The notes: generated by a model not told the origin, from the sequence alone. A stretch of 64,000 nucleotides of DNA from Arthrobacter sp. B0490 (GCF_002929355.1 NZ_PJIR01000009.1:1-64000); one strand, 5' to 3'; counted from the first letter of the stretch, positions 8,474 to 17,468 are shown. Numbers and translations are program-made.

Positions 8474-10084
8474 CTAGTCGACGGCCGCGCCGATCGGCTT
8501 GAGCACGACGTCGGGGAAGTCCTTCCTGAAGTGCCCCACCTTCCACTTGTCGCCGAACACCGCGACCATCTCCCCGTCGGACCGGAACAGGATCTCGCCG
8601 CCGCGGAAGGTCTGGGGGACGCCCTGGCTCTCCGGGGCCACCCGCATGGCGAGCGTGTAGGAGATGTGATCGAGCGACGTCGGCGCATTGAACTCCGTAC
8701 CGAGCCGCTGGGCGGCGACCTCGAACTGCAGGGCACCGACGGCGGCGAGCACGGGTGCCTGGTCGCCACGGAGGTCCGAGCGCAGCACCTGCACCACGCC
8801 CTCGTGCTCGAGCTGCTCGATGCCGCGCCGGAACTGCTTGTAGCGCCCCGGATCCTTGGCGCGGGCGACGGCGAAGAGCTCGGGGGAGAAGCGCGGGATG
8901 TCGGGGAACTGCACGGGCTGCTCGGCGAAGAGACTGTCGCCCACGCGGAGGCTCGTCGCGTTCACGAGGCCGACGACGTCGCCCGGCCAGGCCGTGTCCA
9001 CCACCTCTCGGCTGCGTCCGAGGACACGGTGCGCGTACTTGGTGGCGAAGGGCTTGCCCGTGCGCTGGTTGGTGATGACCATGCCGCGCTCGAACGTCCC
9101 GGAACAGATACGGAGGTAGGCGATGTGGTCGCGGTGTGCGCTGTCCTGCCCGGCCTGGACCTTGAAGACGAAGCCCGACATCGGTGCGTCGATGGGACGC
9201 GGCTCCTCCTCCTTGGAGGGCCGCGGCGAGGGGGAGGGGGCCACGTCCACGAGGATGTCGAGGAGCTGGGAGACGCCGAAGTTCTTGGCCGCGGCCGCGA
9301 ACAGGACGGGCGTCTGGCGGGCCGCTTCGAACTCCTCGCGGTCGAAGGAGCCGTTCGAGGACTCCACGAGCCCGGATTCCTCGCGTGCGTCGAGCCAGAC
9401 GCCTGCGTCACGTGGTTCCAGGGCGTCGATGTCCACGTCGGTCTGCGCTGCGGCCTGCGCGCCACCCTCGACGGCCTGGAGGGCGATGGCCCGCTCCGCG
9501 CGCAGGTCGATCAGCCCCTGGAAGTCCCCGGCGATACCGGCCGGCCAGGTCAGCGGTACGGGTGTCATGCCGGTGCGCTCGCCGACGTCGTCGATCAGGC
9601 CGAGGGCGTCGAGGCCCGGCCTGTCCCACTTGTTGATGACCGTGATGATGGGGATGTTCCGCGCCTTGCAGACGGCGAGCAGCTTCACGGTCTGCGGTTC
9701 GAAGCCCTTGGCGGCGTCGATGAGCATGACGGCGGAGTCGACGGCGGCGAGGACGCGGTAGGTGTCCTCCGAGAAGTCGGCGTGGCCGGGGGTGTCCACG
9801 ACGTTGAGGACGGTGTCGCGGTAGGTCAGCTGCAGGGCGGCCGAGCTGATCGAGATACCGCGCTCCTGCTCGATGCCCATCCAGTCCGAGACGGTGGCGT
9901 GGCGGCTGGACTTGCCGTGCGTGACGCCGGCGTCCTGGATGGCGCGCGCCAGCAGTGCGAGTGCCTCCGTCAGTGTCGACTTCCCGGCATCGGGATGCGA
10001 GATGACGGCGAAGGTACGACGGCGTCCGGCCTCACGGCGGACGGCGTCTGCGTCGAGGACAGGGGATTCGGTTAGCAGGGCCAC
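8474..10084 (-). CDS. prfC: Peptide chain release factor 3
   Basis: A 536-residue translational GTPase that recycles RF1/RF2 from the ribosome after peptide release. The G1 motif SHPDAGKST is at 29-37. Further along are GISISSAALQ (switch I region), DTPGHADF (G3) and NKWD (G4). Domain II contains GFVFKVQAGQD and the C-terminal domain follows. Length matches the family. The start is GTG at 10084 with GGAAGG almost touching it, an unusually short spacing. It is preceded by a minus-strand GNAT gene with about 110 bases between. RF3 is present in many but not all actinobacteria and is dispensable where studied. Confidence 0.95.
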   Translation of the reverse strand: MALLTESPVLDADAVRREAGRRRTFAVISHPDAGKSTLTEALALLARAIQDAGVTHGKSSRHATVSDWMGIEQERGISISSAALQLTYRDTVLNVVDTPGHADFSEDTYRVLAAVDSAVMLIDAAKGFEPQTVKLLAVCKARNIPIITVINKWDRPGLDALGLIDDVGERTGMTPVPLTWPAGIAGDFQGLIDLRAERAIALQAVEGGAQAAAQTDVDIDALEPRDAGVWLDAREESGLVESSNGSFDREEFEAARQTPVLFAAAAKNFGVSQLLDILVDVAPSPSPRPSKEEEPRPIDAPMSGFVFKVQAGQDSAHRDHIAYLRICSGTFERGMVITNQRTGKPFATKYAHRVLGRSREVVDTAWPGDVVGLVNATSLRVGDSLFAEQPVQFPDIPRFSPELFAVARAKDPGRYKQFRRGIEQLEHEGVVQVLRSDLRGDQAPVLAAVGALQFEVAAQRLGTEFNAPTSLDHISYTLAMRVAPESQGVPQTFRGGEILFRSDGEMVAVFGDKWKVGHFRKDFPDVVLKPIGAAVD

Positions 10085-10192
10085 CCTTCCATTGTCGCCG
10101 ATGACGGCGCGCGCCCGGCCGGGGAGGGCCGCTGTTCGCTGTGCGCATGGGTAGGGGCCCTGATCGCGGCACGTCCGACCCCGGCCGGGGCG

Positions 10193-10765
10193 TCAGGGCA
10201 GCTCGAGCCGCATGAGGACACGAGGGAACCCGTTCACCACGGACTCCGTCCCGGCCGCCTTCGTGAAGCCGGCCTCGTCGAAGAGCTTTCGCGTGCCGAC
10301 GTAGGCCATGGTGGTGTCGACGCGGGCACCCCGGTTGTCCACCGGGTACCCCTCGATCGCCGGCGCTCCGTAGGAGCGCGCGAAGTCGACCGCGCCGGCG
10401 AGCAGCCGATGCGAGACGCCCTTGCCCCGATGACCGGGCCGCACGCGGATGCACCAGACGGACCACACGTCGACGTCGTCGATATGCGGGATCGTGCGGC
10501 TGCGGGCGAACCCGGTATCGGCACGCGGATGGACGGCGGCCCAGCCGACCACCTCGTCGCCGTCGTAGGCGAGCACGCCGGGCGGCGGGTCCTGGCGGCA
10601 CAGGCGCTGCACGAGCTCGCCCCGATCCGGCCCCACCAGCGCCACATTCTGTTTCGCGGGAAGGCGGTAGCTGAGGCACCAGCAGACGTTGGCGTCCGCT
10701 CGCCTGGGCCCCACCATCGCCGCGACATCGGCGAATGCCGTCGCCGGACGCACCTCGATCACCAT
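10193..10765 (-). CDS. GNAT-family N-acetyltransferase
   Basis: A 190-residue protein with a GNAT fold. The acetyl-CoA pyrophosphate loop is visible as VRPGHRGKGVSHRLL (R/Q-x-x-G-x-G/A type) near residues 108-122. It is followed by AVDFARSYGAPAIEGYPVD, common in a group of cytosolic actinobacterial acetyltransferases, and by YVGTRKLFDEAGF near the end. An N-terminal Cys-containing CWCLSYRLP segment is also typical of that group. Acceptor substrate unknown. Minus strand, upstream of prfC, and divergent from the small exported protein at 10961. Confidence 0.85.
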   Translation of the reverse strand: MVIEVRPATAFADVAAMVGPRRADANVCWCLSYRLPAKQNVALVGPDRGELVQRLCRQDPPPGVLAYDGDEVVGWAAVHPRADTGFARSRTIPHIDDVDVWSVWCIRVRPGHRGKGVSHRLLAGAVDFARSYGAPAIEGYPVDNRGARVDTTMAYVGTRKLFDEAGFTKAAGTESVVNGFPRVLMRLELP

Positions 10766-10960
10766 GGACCCACTGTTCCACCCGGCTCCTCGGCCGACAA
10801 CGGCGGACGCCGATCCGGGACTGGCGCGTGTGCGTCTACCCCGTGCGCCCCGTCCCCGGCAAGCATCTGGGGCGACTTTCTTCCCGGCATCGGGCGACGG
10901 GTAGTAAGTAGGCTGATTACCGGGCTTTCGACAGGAGCCTTCCCCTACTTAAGGAACACC

Positions 10961-11224
10961 ATGATGCGCAAGACCGCAGCCACCGCAGCTCTGACCCTGG
11001 CCGTACTGATGGGCATGGCAGCCCCCTCCACCGCCGCTGAGGAGACCGCTCCCGCCACGGAGCAGACCCAGCAGAGCGACGAGGGCAACGGCGACGCAGG
11101 CCTGTGGGGCCTCCTCGGCCTCCTCGGCCTGGCGGGCCTGCTCAAGAAGAACAAGAAGGAGCACGTCGATCACCGTGCCAACGGCGCCTCGAGCGTCAAC
11201 GATCCGAACCGCACCGGCCACTAG
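10961..11224 (+). CDS. Small exported WGxxGxxG-type protein
   Basis: An 87-residue protein with an N-terminal signal peptide (MMRKTAATAALTLAVLMGMA, cleavage probably near APSTAA). An acidic/Gln-rich spacer follows, then the hydrophobic motif LWGLLGLLGLAGLL and a basic tail (KKNKKEH). The motif matches the short WGxxGxxG family, in which a hydrophobic segment plus basic residues forms a likely membrane sorting or anchor element. AAGGA precedes the first ATG; the second ATG at 10964 is equally usable. It is monocistronic and closed by a perfect 17-bp hairpin. Function unknown. The 195 bases upstream (10766-10960), between it and the divergent GNAT gene, should hold its promoter; no hexamers stood out. 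Confidence 0.8.
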   Translation: MMRKTAATAALTLAVLMGMAAPSTAAEETAPATEQTQQSDEGNGDAGLWGLLGLLGLAGLLKKNKKEHVDHRANGASSVNDPNRTGH

Positions 11225-11263
11225 GTCGAGGTTCCGGGCGGGCTCGCGGAGCACGCCCGAGAC

Positions 11264-11301
11264 GGACAAGGGCCCATTCCTGCCGGAATGGGCCCTTGTC
11301 C
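11264..11301. terminator. Bidirectional hairpin terminator
   Basis: Perfect 17-bp arms: GGACAAGGGCCCATTCC at 11264-11280 and its reverse complement at 11285-11301, with a 4-base loop TGCC. It lies exactly between the convergent WGxxGxxG gene and MFS gene, so it can end transcripts from both sides. Confidence 0.88.
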
Positions 11302-11315
11302 CGTTCTGCGGGCGC

Positions 11316-12893
11316 TCAGTGGTCGACGCGCTGCGCCGTCGTGCTCCGCAGGCTCCACGCAGCGAGGACCGACGCGCCCACCATGAGCAGCGCCGCGATG
11401 CCGGCCGTGACCGTGACGCCGCTGTCGAAGGCGTGGAACGCCGAGTCCCGGAGGAGGGACGCGTTGGTGGGGCCGAGCTGCGCAGCGACCTCCACGGCGC
11501 CGCCGAGCGTCTCGGTGGAGGACTCCGCCTGGGCGCTGCTGAGGCCCGCGGGCAGCAGCAGGTTCCGCTGGTAGGACGCCAGCAGGATGCTGCCGAGCAC
11601 GGCGGTGCCGAGGACGGAGCCCACCTCGTAGGCGGTCTCGGAGACCGCGGACGCGGCACCGGCCTTCGCGGCCGGGACGGTCGAGAGGATGAGGTCGTTG
11701 GACACCGTCTCCGACGCGCCGACGCCGACGCCGAGGACGACGAACGCGATCATGAGGAAGCCGGCGGATCCGCCCTCCCCGAGCAGCGCGATCATCGAGT
11801 ACGCGACGGCGGAGAAGAGCAGCGACACCGAGACGACGACGTGCGCCGGCAGTCGGCGCGCGAGCGGCACCACGCCGAGCCCCGCGAAGATCGTCATGAG
11901 CAGGCCCGGCAGCAGGACGAGGCCGGCGTCGAGCGGTGTGTAGCCGAGCACCAGCTGCAGATGCTGCGACACGAAGAACAGGAACCCGACGAGCGAGAAG
12001 ATCGCGAGCAGGTTCACCAGGACGGCGCCCGTGAAGGCCCTCACCGTGAACAGGCGCACATCGAGCATGGGATCGCGCCGCTGCAGCTGCCGCAGGACGA
12101 ACGCCGTGCCCGCGGCGAGACCGATGAACGCCGCGGTCACCGAGACCAGCAGCGGTCCGCCCTTCGCGAGGTTCTTGATGGCGTAGACCACCGGCAGCAT
12201 GGTCCCGATGGAGAGGACGATGCTCGCGTAGTCGACGCGCCCCGGGTTCGAGTCCTTCGACTCGGGGACGACGACGGGCGTCAGGGCGAGCATGAGCACG
12301 AGCACGGGCACTGCGAGGAGGAAGACGGAGCCCCACCAGAATTGCTCGAGCAACAGGCCGCCGAGCAGGGGTCCGAGCGCCGCTCCGGCGGAGAATCCCG
12401 CAGCCCACACGGCGATGGCGATCCGGCGCTGGTTGCGGTCGGTGAAGATGTTGCGGATCAGCGAGAGCGTCGAGGGCATGAGCATGGCGCCGAAGACGCC
12501 GAGTCCGACGCGGGACGCCACGAGGAAGCCTGCGGTCGGTGCGAAGGCGGCGGCGACGGAGAACAGGGCGAAGCCCGCCGCGCCGATGATGAGCAGGCGG
12601 CGCCTGCCGAAGCGGTCACCGAAGCTGCCCATCGCCACCAGGAGCCCTGCCAGCACGAGCGGGTAGCTGTCCACGATCCAGAGCAGCATGGTGCCGCTCG
12701 TGGCGAAGTGCCGGGAGATCTCCGGCAGGGCGAAGCTCAGCACGGTGTTGTCGACCGAGACCAGCAACACCGGCAGCATCAGCACGGCGAGGGCGAACCA
12801 CTCGCGGCGGCCGGCAAGGGAGGGGGAGGAGGACAGAACGGCACGCGGGTTCACCTCGGACACACGTGCTGAGGAGGAAGGTGTAGTGGTCAT
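11316..12893 (-). CDS. DHA2-type MFS multidrug efflux transporter (EmrB/QacA-like)
   Basis: A 525-residue membrane protein, the usual size for 14-helix DHA2 transporters. Helix 1 contains SVDNTVLSFALPEISRHF, the DHA2 motif (LDxTVxNVALP-like), and the loop between helices 2 and 3 has GSFGDRFGRRRLL (MFS motif A). It would export drugs or other hydrophobic cations by proton antiport. It is divergent from a TetR repressor gene at 12955, with inverted repeats in the 61-base gap, the usual layout of drug-induced efflux. Substrate cannot be predicted. Confidence 0.92.
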   Translation of the reverse strand: MTTTPSSSARVSEVNPRAVLSSSPSLAGRREWFALAVLMLPVLLVSVDNTVLSFALPEISRHFATSGTMLLWIVDSYPLVLAGLLVAMGSFGDRFGRRRLLIIGAAGFALFSVAAAFAPTAGFLVASRVGLGVFGAMLMPSTLSLIRNIFTDRNQRRIAIAVWAAGFSAGAALGPLLGGLLLEQFWWGSVFLLAVPVLVLMLALTPVVVPESKDSNPGRVDYASIVLSIGTMLPVVYAIKNLAKGGPLLVSVTAAFIGLAAGTAFVLRQLQRRDPMLDVRLFTVRAFTGAVLVNLLAIFSLVGFLFFVSQHLQLVLGYTPLDAGLVLLPGLLMTIFAGLGVVPLARRLPAHVVVSVSLLFSAVAYSMIALLGEGGSAGFLMIAFVVLGVGVGASETVSNDLILSTVPAAKAGAASAVSETAYEVGSVLGTAVLGSILLASYQRNLLLPAGLSSAQAESSTETLGGAVEVAAQLGPTNASLLRDSAFHAFDSGVTVTAGIAALLMVGASVLAAWSLRSTTAQRVDH

Positions 12894-12905
12894 GCCTCAA
12901 GGCTA

Positions 12906-12943
12906 TACCGTCCAGCCGGTACAGTACAAGAAAGGTGACCGGT
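12906..12943. promoter_or_regulatory. Candidate TetR operator between the efflux pump and its regulator
   Basis: The short intergenic gap holds the inverted repeat TACCG-TCCAGC-CGGTA (12906-12921), and a related ACCGGT palindrome lies at 12938-12943. Sharing of the CCGGTA core and the position between divergent starts suggest that the TetR protein binds here and controls both genes. Inferred from layout only. Confidence 0.5.
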
Positions 12944-12954
12944 ATCATGAGCGG

Positions 12955-13512
12955 GTGTCCAGTTCCCGTGAGCGCATCCTCGACAGCTTCGAAAACGCGC
13001 TGATCCGCGACGGCGAGAGGGCCGCTACCATGGAGGCGGTCGCCGCCGCCGCCGACGTCTCCAAGGGCGGACTGCTCTACCACTTCCCCTCGAAGGAGGC
13101 TCTCGTGGACGGCCTCGCAGACCGTCTCCGTGGGCTGGCCGACCGCGACCGCGAGGCCATGGCCTCGGCGGAGGACGGGGCGGCCCGCTACTACGTGCGC
13201 ACCTCCGTCTTCGAGGACAGCGCGCTCGACAGGGCGCTCGTCTCCATGGCACGGCTCGCCCAGCAGGGCCACCCGACCGCCAAGTCCTCTCTCGCCGAGA
13301 TCCAGGAGGGGTGGCTCGGCGCACTCCAGGCACAGCTCGGCGACCGGACCGCCGCCCGGGCCGTCAAACTGCTCGGTGACGGGCTCTACTACGACGCCGC
13401 CTTCTTCGCCACGGACGGCGCGGGACGCACCAGCCGCGACGAGATCGAGGAACTGCTCGACGTCGTCGACCTGATCGTCAGCCGGCGCGGCAACGAGACG
13501 GCGCACTCCTGA
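12955..13512 (+). CDS. TetR-family transcriptional repressor of the adjacent efflux pump
   Basis: A 185-residue regulator. The N-terminal HTH is typical: RERILDSFENALIRDG, then ATMEAVAAAADVSKGGLLYHFPSKEALVDGL. The C-terminal ligand domain resembles the TetR_C group with LGDGLYYDAAF near the end. I chose the GTG at 12955, which places the HTH at the usual distance from the N terminus; the frame is open further upstream through the operator region, where coding is unlikely. It probably represses the divergent MFS transporter and itself, being released by a pump substrate. Confidence 0.87.
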   Translation: MSSSRERILDSFENALIRDGERAATMEAVAAAADVSKGGLLYHFPSKEALVDGLADRLRGLADRDREAMASAEDGAARYYVRTSVFEDSALDRALVSMARLAQQGHPTAKSSLAEIQEGWLGALQAQLGDRTAARAVKLLGDGLYYDAAFFATDGAGRTSRDEIEELLDVVDLIVSRRGNETAHS

Positions 13513-13582
13513 CGGGCGCGAGCCCGACCGGGCACCGCCGAGGCGCCCGCCCGACACCTGACCACGACCACGAGAGGACCGC

Positions 13583-14002
13583 ATGATCAAGGGCTTCCGC
13601 GACTTCATCCTGCGCGGCAACGTCATCGAACTGGCGATCGCCGTCGTCATCGGCAGCGCCTTCACGGCACTCGTCGGGGCGTTCACCGCGAACATCATCA
13701 ACCCGCTCATCGCCTCGGCGGGCGGCATCGACGCGTCCGGCCTCGGATTCCGCATCCGACCCGGCAATGACGCCACCTTCGTGGACATCGGCGCCGTCAT
13801 CACGGCCGCGGTGACCTTCCTCATCACCGCCGCCGTCGTGTACTTCCTCTTCGTGGTGCCGATGAACCGCGCGACTGCACGCCTGCACGCACACGCCGCC
13901 GCCCCGGAGGTCGAGCAGGAACCGATGCCCGTCGACACGGCCCTCCTCACCGAGATGCGTGACCTGCTGCGGGAGATGGCCGGCCGGGACGCACGGCAAT
14001 GA
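13583..14002 (+). CDS. mscL: Large-conductance mechanosensitive channel MscL
   Basis: A 139-residue membrane protein with the strongly conserved start MIKGFRDFILRGNVIELAIA, the first transmembrane helix with AIAVVIGSAFTALV, a periplasmic loop, the second helix, and a cytoplasmic C-terminal helix. The channel opens under membrane tension to release solutes on osmotic downshock. AGAGGA lies upstream of the ATG. Its end overlaps the next start by 4 bases (ATGA), so the Pr6Pr gene is probably translationally coupled. Confidence 0.94.
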   Translation: MIKGFRDFILRGNVIELAIAVVIGSAFTALVGAFTANIINPLIASAGGIDASGLGFRIRPGNDATFVDIGAVITAAVTFLITAAVVYFLFVVPMNRATARLHAHAAAPEVEQEPMPVDTALLTEMRDLLREMAGRDARQ

Positions 14003-14676
14003 CCGGAGCGGCGGCGTCCGAGCGCATTCCGCGGACCGTCCCGCTGAGGGCGGGAGTGCGCATCGCCGTGGTCGCCGTCGTCCTCGTCGCCGTCGCGGCG
14101 ACCTTCCTCGACACGGCCTCCCGCGGCGCCGTCAACCCGTTCAACTTCTTCGGGTTCTTCACGATGCAGAGCAACATCGCGGCCGCCGTCGTGCTGCTCC
14201 TCACGGCGCTCCTGCACGTGCGGGGCGCCGACGACCCTGAGTGGCTCGTCCCGGTCCGGGCCGCCGTGACCACGTACATGCTCGTCGTCGGCGTGGTCTA
14301 CAACCTGCTGCTCGCAGGGCTCGCCGGCGGAGTCGAGCTTCCGTGGGCCAACTGGGTGCTGCACGTGGCCTTCCCGATCTATGCCCTGCTGGACTGGGTG
14401 ACGACGAGCGACCGCCGGCCGCTGTCCTACCGCGTGCTCCGGTTGATCCTCGCCTACCCGCTGATCTGGCTCCTGGTGGTACTCGTGCGGGGCGCCACCG
14501 ACGGCTGGGTCCCGTACCCGTTCCTCGATCCGGTGTCCGGCTATGTCGCGGTGCTGCTCTACGCGGTCGGGATCGCCGCCGCGATCGGCGGTTTCGGTGC
14601 CCTCGTCATCCTCGTCAGCAGATCCGCGGATCCCGTCGCGGGCCTCGCCGCGAGGGTACGGCGTAGCCGGGACTGA
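13999..14676 (+). CDS. Pr6Pr-family integral membrane protein
   Basis: A 225-residue protein with about six transmembrane helices and the family features FNFFGFFTMQSNIAAAV near residue 50, NWVLHVAFPIYALLDWV in the middle, and PYPFLDP in the loop before the last helix. It belongs to the Pr6Pr (FAR-17a/AIG1-like) group, whose bacterial members are uncharacterised. It overlaps mscL by four bases. Confidence 0.85.
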   Translation: MTGAAASERIPRTVPLRAGVRIAVVAVVLVAVAATFLDTASRGAVNPFNFFGFFTMQSNIAAAVVLLLTALLHVRGADDPEWLVPVRAAVTTYMLVVGVVYNLLLAGLAGGVELPWANWVLHVAFPIYALLDWVTTSDRRPLSYRVLRLILAYPLIWLLVVLVRGATDGWVPYPFLDPVSGYVAVLLYAVGIAAAIGGFGALVILVSRSADPVAGLAARVRRSRD

Positions 14677-14690
14677 CCCGCGGGCACTCC

Positions 14691-15524
14691 TCAGGGAGCA
14701 TGGCCGGTGGGGTGCGTGGCCACCGCTGCCAGCTCGGACAGCCGATGGGCACGTGCGGATTCGGCGGCCGTGAAGGGCTCCCCGATCCGGGAGAACACCA
14801 TCGGCTCCCCGGCGGGGGAGGGGATCTTCAGGAACTCGGACCCTTCGACGAACGACCTGACGGCAGGCGACGGGGACATCACCGGTTCGGCGACGAGCAG
14901 CTCCGCGACCGCGTAGCGCAGTTCCAGAGGGTCCTGTGCGACCCGGCAGGCGAGTGAGAGAGCCTTCGTCTGCCCGTCGGCGAGCGCCAGGGCGGTCGAC
15001 GGCCACACCCGGGCCGAGAGGCAGCCGCCGGTCGAGAAGGCCCGGACGAGGTCCTGCTCGTCCACTCCCGCCGGGACCGCGAGGACGAACTCGTCGACAC
15101 TGGCCTGTGCGCCGGGGTGGATGTGGAGCGAGAGGATGTTGACGCCGCGCCGTGCCAGCTGGTGCGAGATGCGCTCCAGGGACCCCGGACTGTCGTCGAC
15201 CAGGACCCGCGCGCGCCAGAGATCGGTCGCCGTGTCGAGGCGTTGGCGCTGTCTCAGGGCCGGCGCGTGGAGCCAGCTCCGGAGGAACCTCATGACCGAG
15301 GGTTCAGCCACCCAGATGACCAGCGCGGTGGCGGTGAGTGCGAGGAGGAGGACCTTGACCGGGTAGCTGAGGTGCGTCTGGACGACCACGGCGTGGACGG
15401 CCAGTTCGATGGGCAGCATGACCGCGACATTGGCGAGAGTCAGCCGGGCCTTGCCCGGCTCGGGCAGCTGCCCGCAGGAATCGCAACGGAGTGAAGCGGC
15501 AGTGGAACCTGAGGAGCGCGTCAT
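14691..15524 (-). CDS. Membrane-associated ACT-domain protein
   Basis: A protein of about 277 residues. Near the N terminus is a CDSCG cysteine pair; two likely transmembrane helices follow (about 30-80). An ACT domain comes next, with RARVLVDDSPGSLERISHQL, the classical ligand-binding edge in which DSPG introduces the helix. ACT domains bind amino acids and regulate enzymes or transport. The C-terminal 100 residues have no assignment I can support. The start is uncertain: ATG 15524 and ATG 15575 are both in frame and neither has a good ribosome binding site. It lies downstream of the secreted M15-like gene on the same strand. Confidence 0.7.
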   Translation of the reverse strand: MTRSSGSTAASLRCDSCGQLPEPGKARLTLANVAVMLPIELAVHAVVVQTHLSYPVKVLLLALTATALVIWVAEPSVMRFLRSWLHAPALRQRQRLDTATDLWRARVLVDDSPGSLERISHQLARRGVNILSLHIHPGAQASVDEFVLAVPAGVDEQDLVRAFSTGGCLSARVWPSTALALADGQTKALSLACRVAQDPLELRYAVAELLVAEPVMSPSPAVRSFVEGSEFLKIPSPAGEPMVFSRIGEPFTAAESARAHRLSELAAVATHPTGHAP

Positions 15525-15622
15525 GACTTCATCGTGGGAGGCGCCCGTTTCGACGGCGTTGCCGCCCTGTTCCATGACGAACAACTTGACGTACGGGGTT
15601 GCGACCCGATCCGGGGGCACCC

Positions 15623-16447
15623 TCAGCCGGTGCCCCCGCCGAGGACGTCGACATGGACGTGGTCGAGGTGGCGCAGGATCTCGTTGCCGGGCGCGGGTGC
15701 GTCGTAGTCGTGCCATCGCCCCCGCGCGAGGTGCGCGCTCCAGAACCGGTCGTCGAAGATCACGTACTGGATGTCCAGGTCCGCGGCGTGGGCGACCAGC
15801 CAGTGCGCGAGGATCCACCCGTCCCGGCGGTTCTCCTCGGACACCGGGCGGAAGAAGACGTCGATGGCGCGGCCGTCGTAGTGCGTCGAGTCCCCTCCGT
15901 GCCCCTGACCGACACCGCCTGGCGCGAACCCGCCCAGGCTCTGGTCCCCGAACACCCCGGCCATCTCCGCGCGGACCCGCTCGGCGCGGGGTGTCAGGCC
16001 GCCGGCGGTGATCTGCTCCACCGACAGGTCCGCCGCGGCCGATCCCCGGCAGCTCAGGCTGGGACCGGCGTCATCGATCGGCCCGTCGGCCAGCTGCTGC
16101 ACCACCGCCTCGTCGATGCCGGCGGTGTCAGGGGCCGCGAGGCCACGGGCCGCGAGCGCCACAGCCGTCGTGACGAGCTTCGCCTCGTCCCGGTCCAGCC
16201 CGACGGTCCCGCCGGGAGTCTCGACCGTGCACTCGGAGCTCACGGGCAGCACCCCACCCCCGGAGCGCACGCTGTCGAGCAGGCCGGGCCCCAGGAGGAC
16301 CACCGCCGACGCGAGCACCCCGAGGAGGAGGACACCCAGGAACAGCCGGAACGGGCGATGTCGCCGGCTCCGCGGCTCGTCGTCAGGAATCACGAGGCAG
16401 GCCCAGTCGTTGCGCGGCAGCTCCGCGGGCGTCCGTCCCGGCCGCAC
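15623..16447 (-). CDS. Membrane-anchored M15-like (ARB-07466-type) domain protein
   Basis: About 274 residues from a GTG start, with one N-terminal transmembrane helix (near 35-57) and an extracytoplasmic remainder. The C-terminal 120 residues contain HGGDSTHYDGRAIDVFF, a long spacer, and NEILRHLDHVHVDV. The S/T-H-x-x-G-x-A-x-D and H-x-D-H-x-H patterns are those of zinc peptidase M15-like and ARB-07466-type domains, which may act on peptidoglycan. No enzymatic role is proven. The exact start is not certain because no strong ribosome binding site is visible. Confidence 0.72.
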   Translation of the reverse strand: MRPGRTPAELPRNDWACLVIPDDEPRSRRHRPFRLFLGVLLLGVLASAVVLLGPGLLDSVRSGGGVLPVSSECTVETPGGTVGLDRDEAKLVTTAVALAARGLAAPDTAGIDEAVVQQLADGPIDDAGPSLSCRGSAAADLSVEQITAGGLTPRAERVRAEMAGVFGDQSLGGFAPGGVGQGHGGDSTHYDGRAIDVFFRPVSEENRRDGWILAHWLVAHAADLDIQYVIFDDRFWSAHLARGRWHDYDAPAPGNEILRHLDHVHVDVLGGGTG

Positions 16448-16498
16448 CGCGGGCCGATGCGAACTCGAGGAGCTCGGCTCCGATCACGGCGGTCCGGT

Positions 16499-17380
16499 TC
16501 ACTGCTCGGAACTGATGAGCGCGGTCGTGTGGTCGGCGGCCCAGGACGCAAGCAGTCGGAGTCGCTCCGCGGAGGGTGATCCGGGCTCGGCCGTGTAGAT
16601 CATGAAGACCAGTCCTGGCTCGGCCGTCGGCAGCAACTCCTCGTAGGCCAGGGTGAGTTCGCCGACCAGGGGGTGGTGGTAGCGCTTCGTCCCGGTCCCG
16701 TGGCTGCGGACGTCGTGGGCGCCCCACAGGGTGCGGAAGGTGTCGCTGCGGGTGGAGAGCTCGCCCACGAGGTCCTGCAGCGCGCGGTTGTGGGGGTCCC
16801 TTCCCGCTTCGGCCCGCATGATGGCCACGCACATCGCGGCGAAGGCGTCCCAGTCGGGGTAGAAGTCGCGGGATGCGGGGTCGAGGAACTGGAAGCGTGC
16901 GAGGTTGGGGGTGAGCCCGCCGTCGCCGATGAGCGGTGAGTAGAAGGCACGGCCGAGGGCGTTCGCAGCAAGGAGGTCCTGGCTCTGGTTCCGGACGAAG
17001 GCGATGCCGTCCGTGATGGACTCCAGCGCCCAGAAGAGACTCGGTCGGGCCGGTGCCTTCCTCGGGCTGCGCTGCCGGGGGCGGCCGGAGGCGGGAATGC
17101 CGTCCGCTGCGCGGGCGAGGTCGAACAGATGGGTGCGCTCGGCGTCGTCCAGCTGCAGGGCCCGGGCGAGTGCGTCCAGGACGGAGGAGGACGCCCCGGC
17201 GATGGCGCCGCGTTCCAGCTTCGAGTAGTACTCGACGCTGACGCCGGCGAGTGTTGCCACCTCGCTGCGGCGGAGCCCGGTCACCCTGCGGTTCAGGCCC
17301 GCGATCAGCCCTGCTTCCTTCGGCGTCACCTTCGCGCGCCGCGACATCAGGAACGCGCGGACCTCGGCTCGATTATCCAT
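16499..17380 (-). CDS. XRE-family regulator with MmyB-like ligand domain
   Basis: A 293-residue regulator. The N-terminal HTH (about 25-75) has RVTGLRRSEVATLAGVSVEYYSKLERG, a hallmark of the MmyB group. The C-terminal half (about 105-270) is the MmyB-like transcription regulator ligand-binding domain, containing PDWDAFAAMCVAIMRAEAG and GTKRYHHPLVGELTLAYE. The ATG at 17380 was chosen since it gives the family's usual start (MDNRAEVRAFLMSRRAKVTP). It is divergent from the operon starting at 17511, which carries an ADH/MFS/cupin/SDR set often paired with such regulators, so it probably controls that operon and itself. Confidence 0.9.
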   Translation of the reverse strand: MDNRAEVRAFLMSRRAKVTPKEAGLIAGLNRRVTGLRRSEVATLAGVSVEYYSKLERGAIAGASSSVLDALARALQLDDAERTHLFDLARAADGIPASGRPRQRSPRKAPARPSLFWALESITDGIAFVRNQSQDLLAANALGRAFYSPLIGDGGLTPNLARFQFLDPASRDFYPDWDAFAAMCVAIMRAEAGRDPHNRALQDLVGELSTRSDTFRTLWGAHDVRSHGTGTKRYHHPLVGELTLAYEELLPTAEPGLVFMIYTAEPGSPSAERLRLLASWAADHTTALISSEQ

Positions 17381-17418
17381 AGGACCAAGCGTAGAACGCC
17401 CTCCCGGGCGCTGGGGTC

Positions 17419-17468
17419 CCCTGTCGGTACATCCCTCGACAGGGCCTCCTCCCCGTTCCGATACGGGG
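17419..17468. promoter_or_regulatory. Candidate operators for the MmyB-type regulator
   Basis: Two inverted repeats lie in the 130-base divergent gap: CCCTGTCG at 17419-17426 paired with CGACAGGG at 17437-17444, and CCCCGT at 17451-17456 paired with ACGGGG at 17463-17468. A TTTGAC hexamer (17469-17474) touches the second and could be a -35 element. Binding by the adjacent regulator is inferred. Confidence 0.5.

Noticed and set aside
8531..10075. Long frame antisense to prfC
   Set aside because: RF3 is unmistakable on the minus strand; the antisense product is low complexity.
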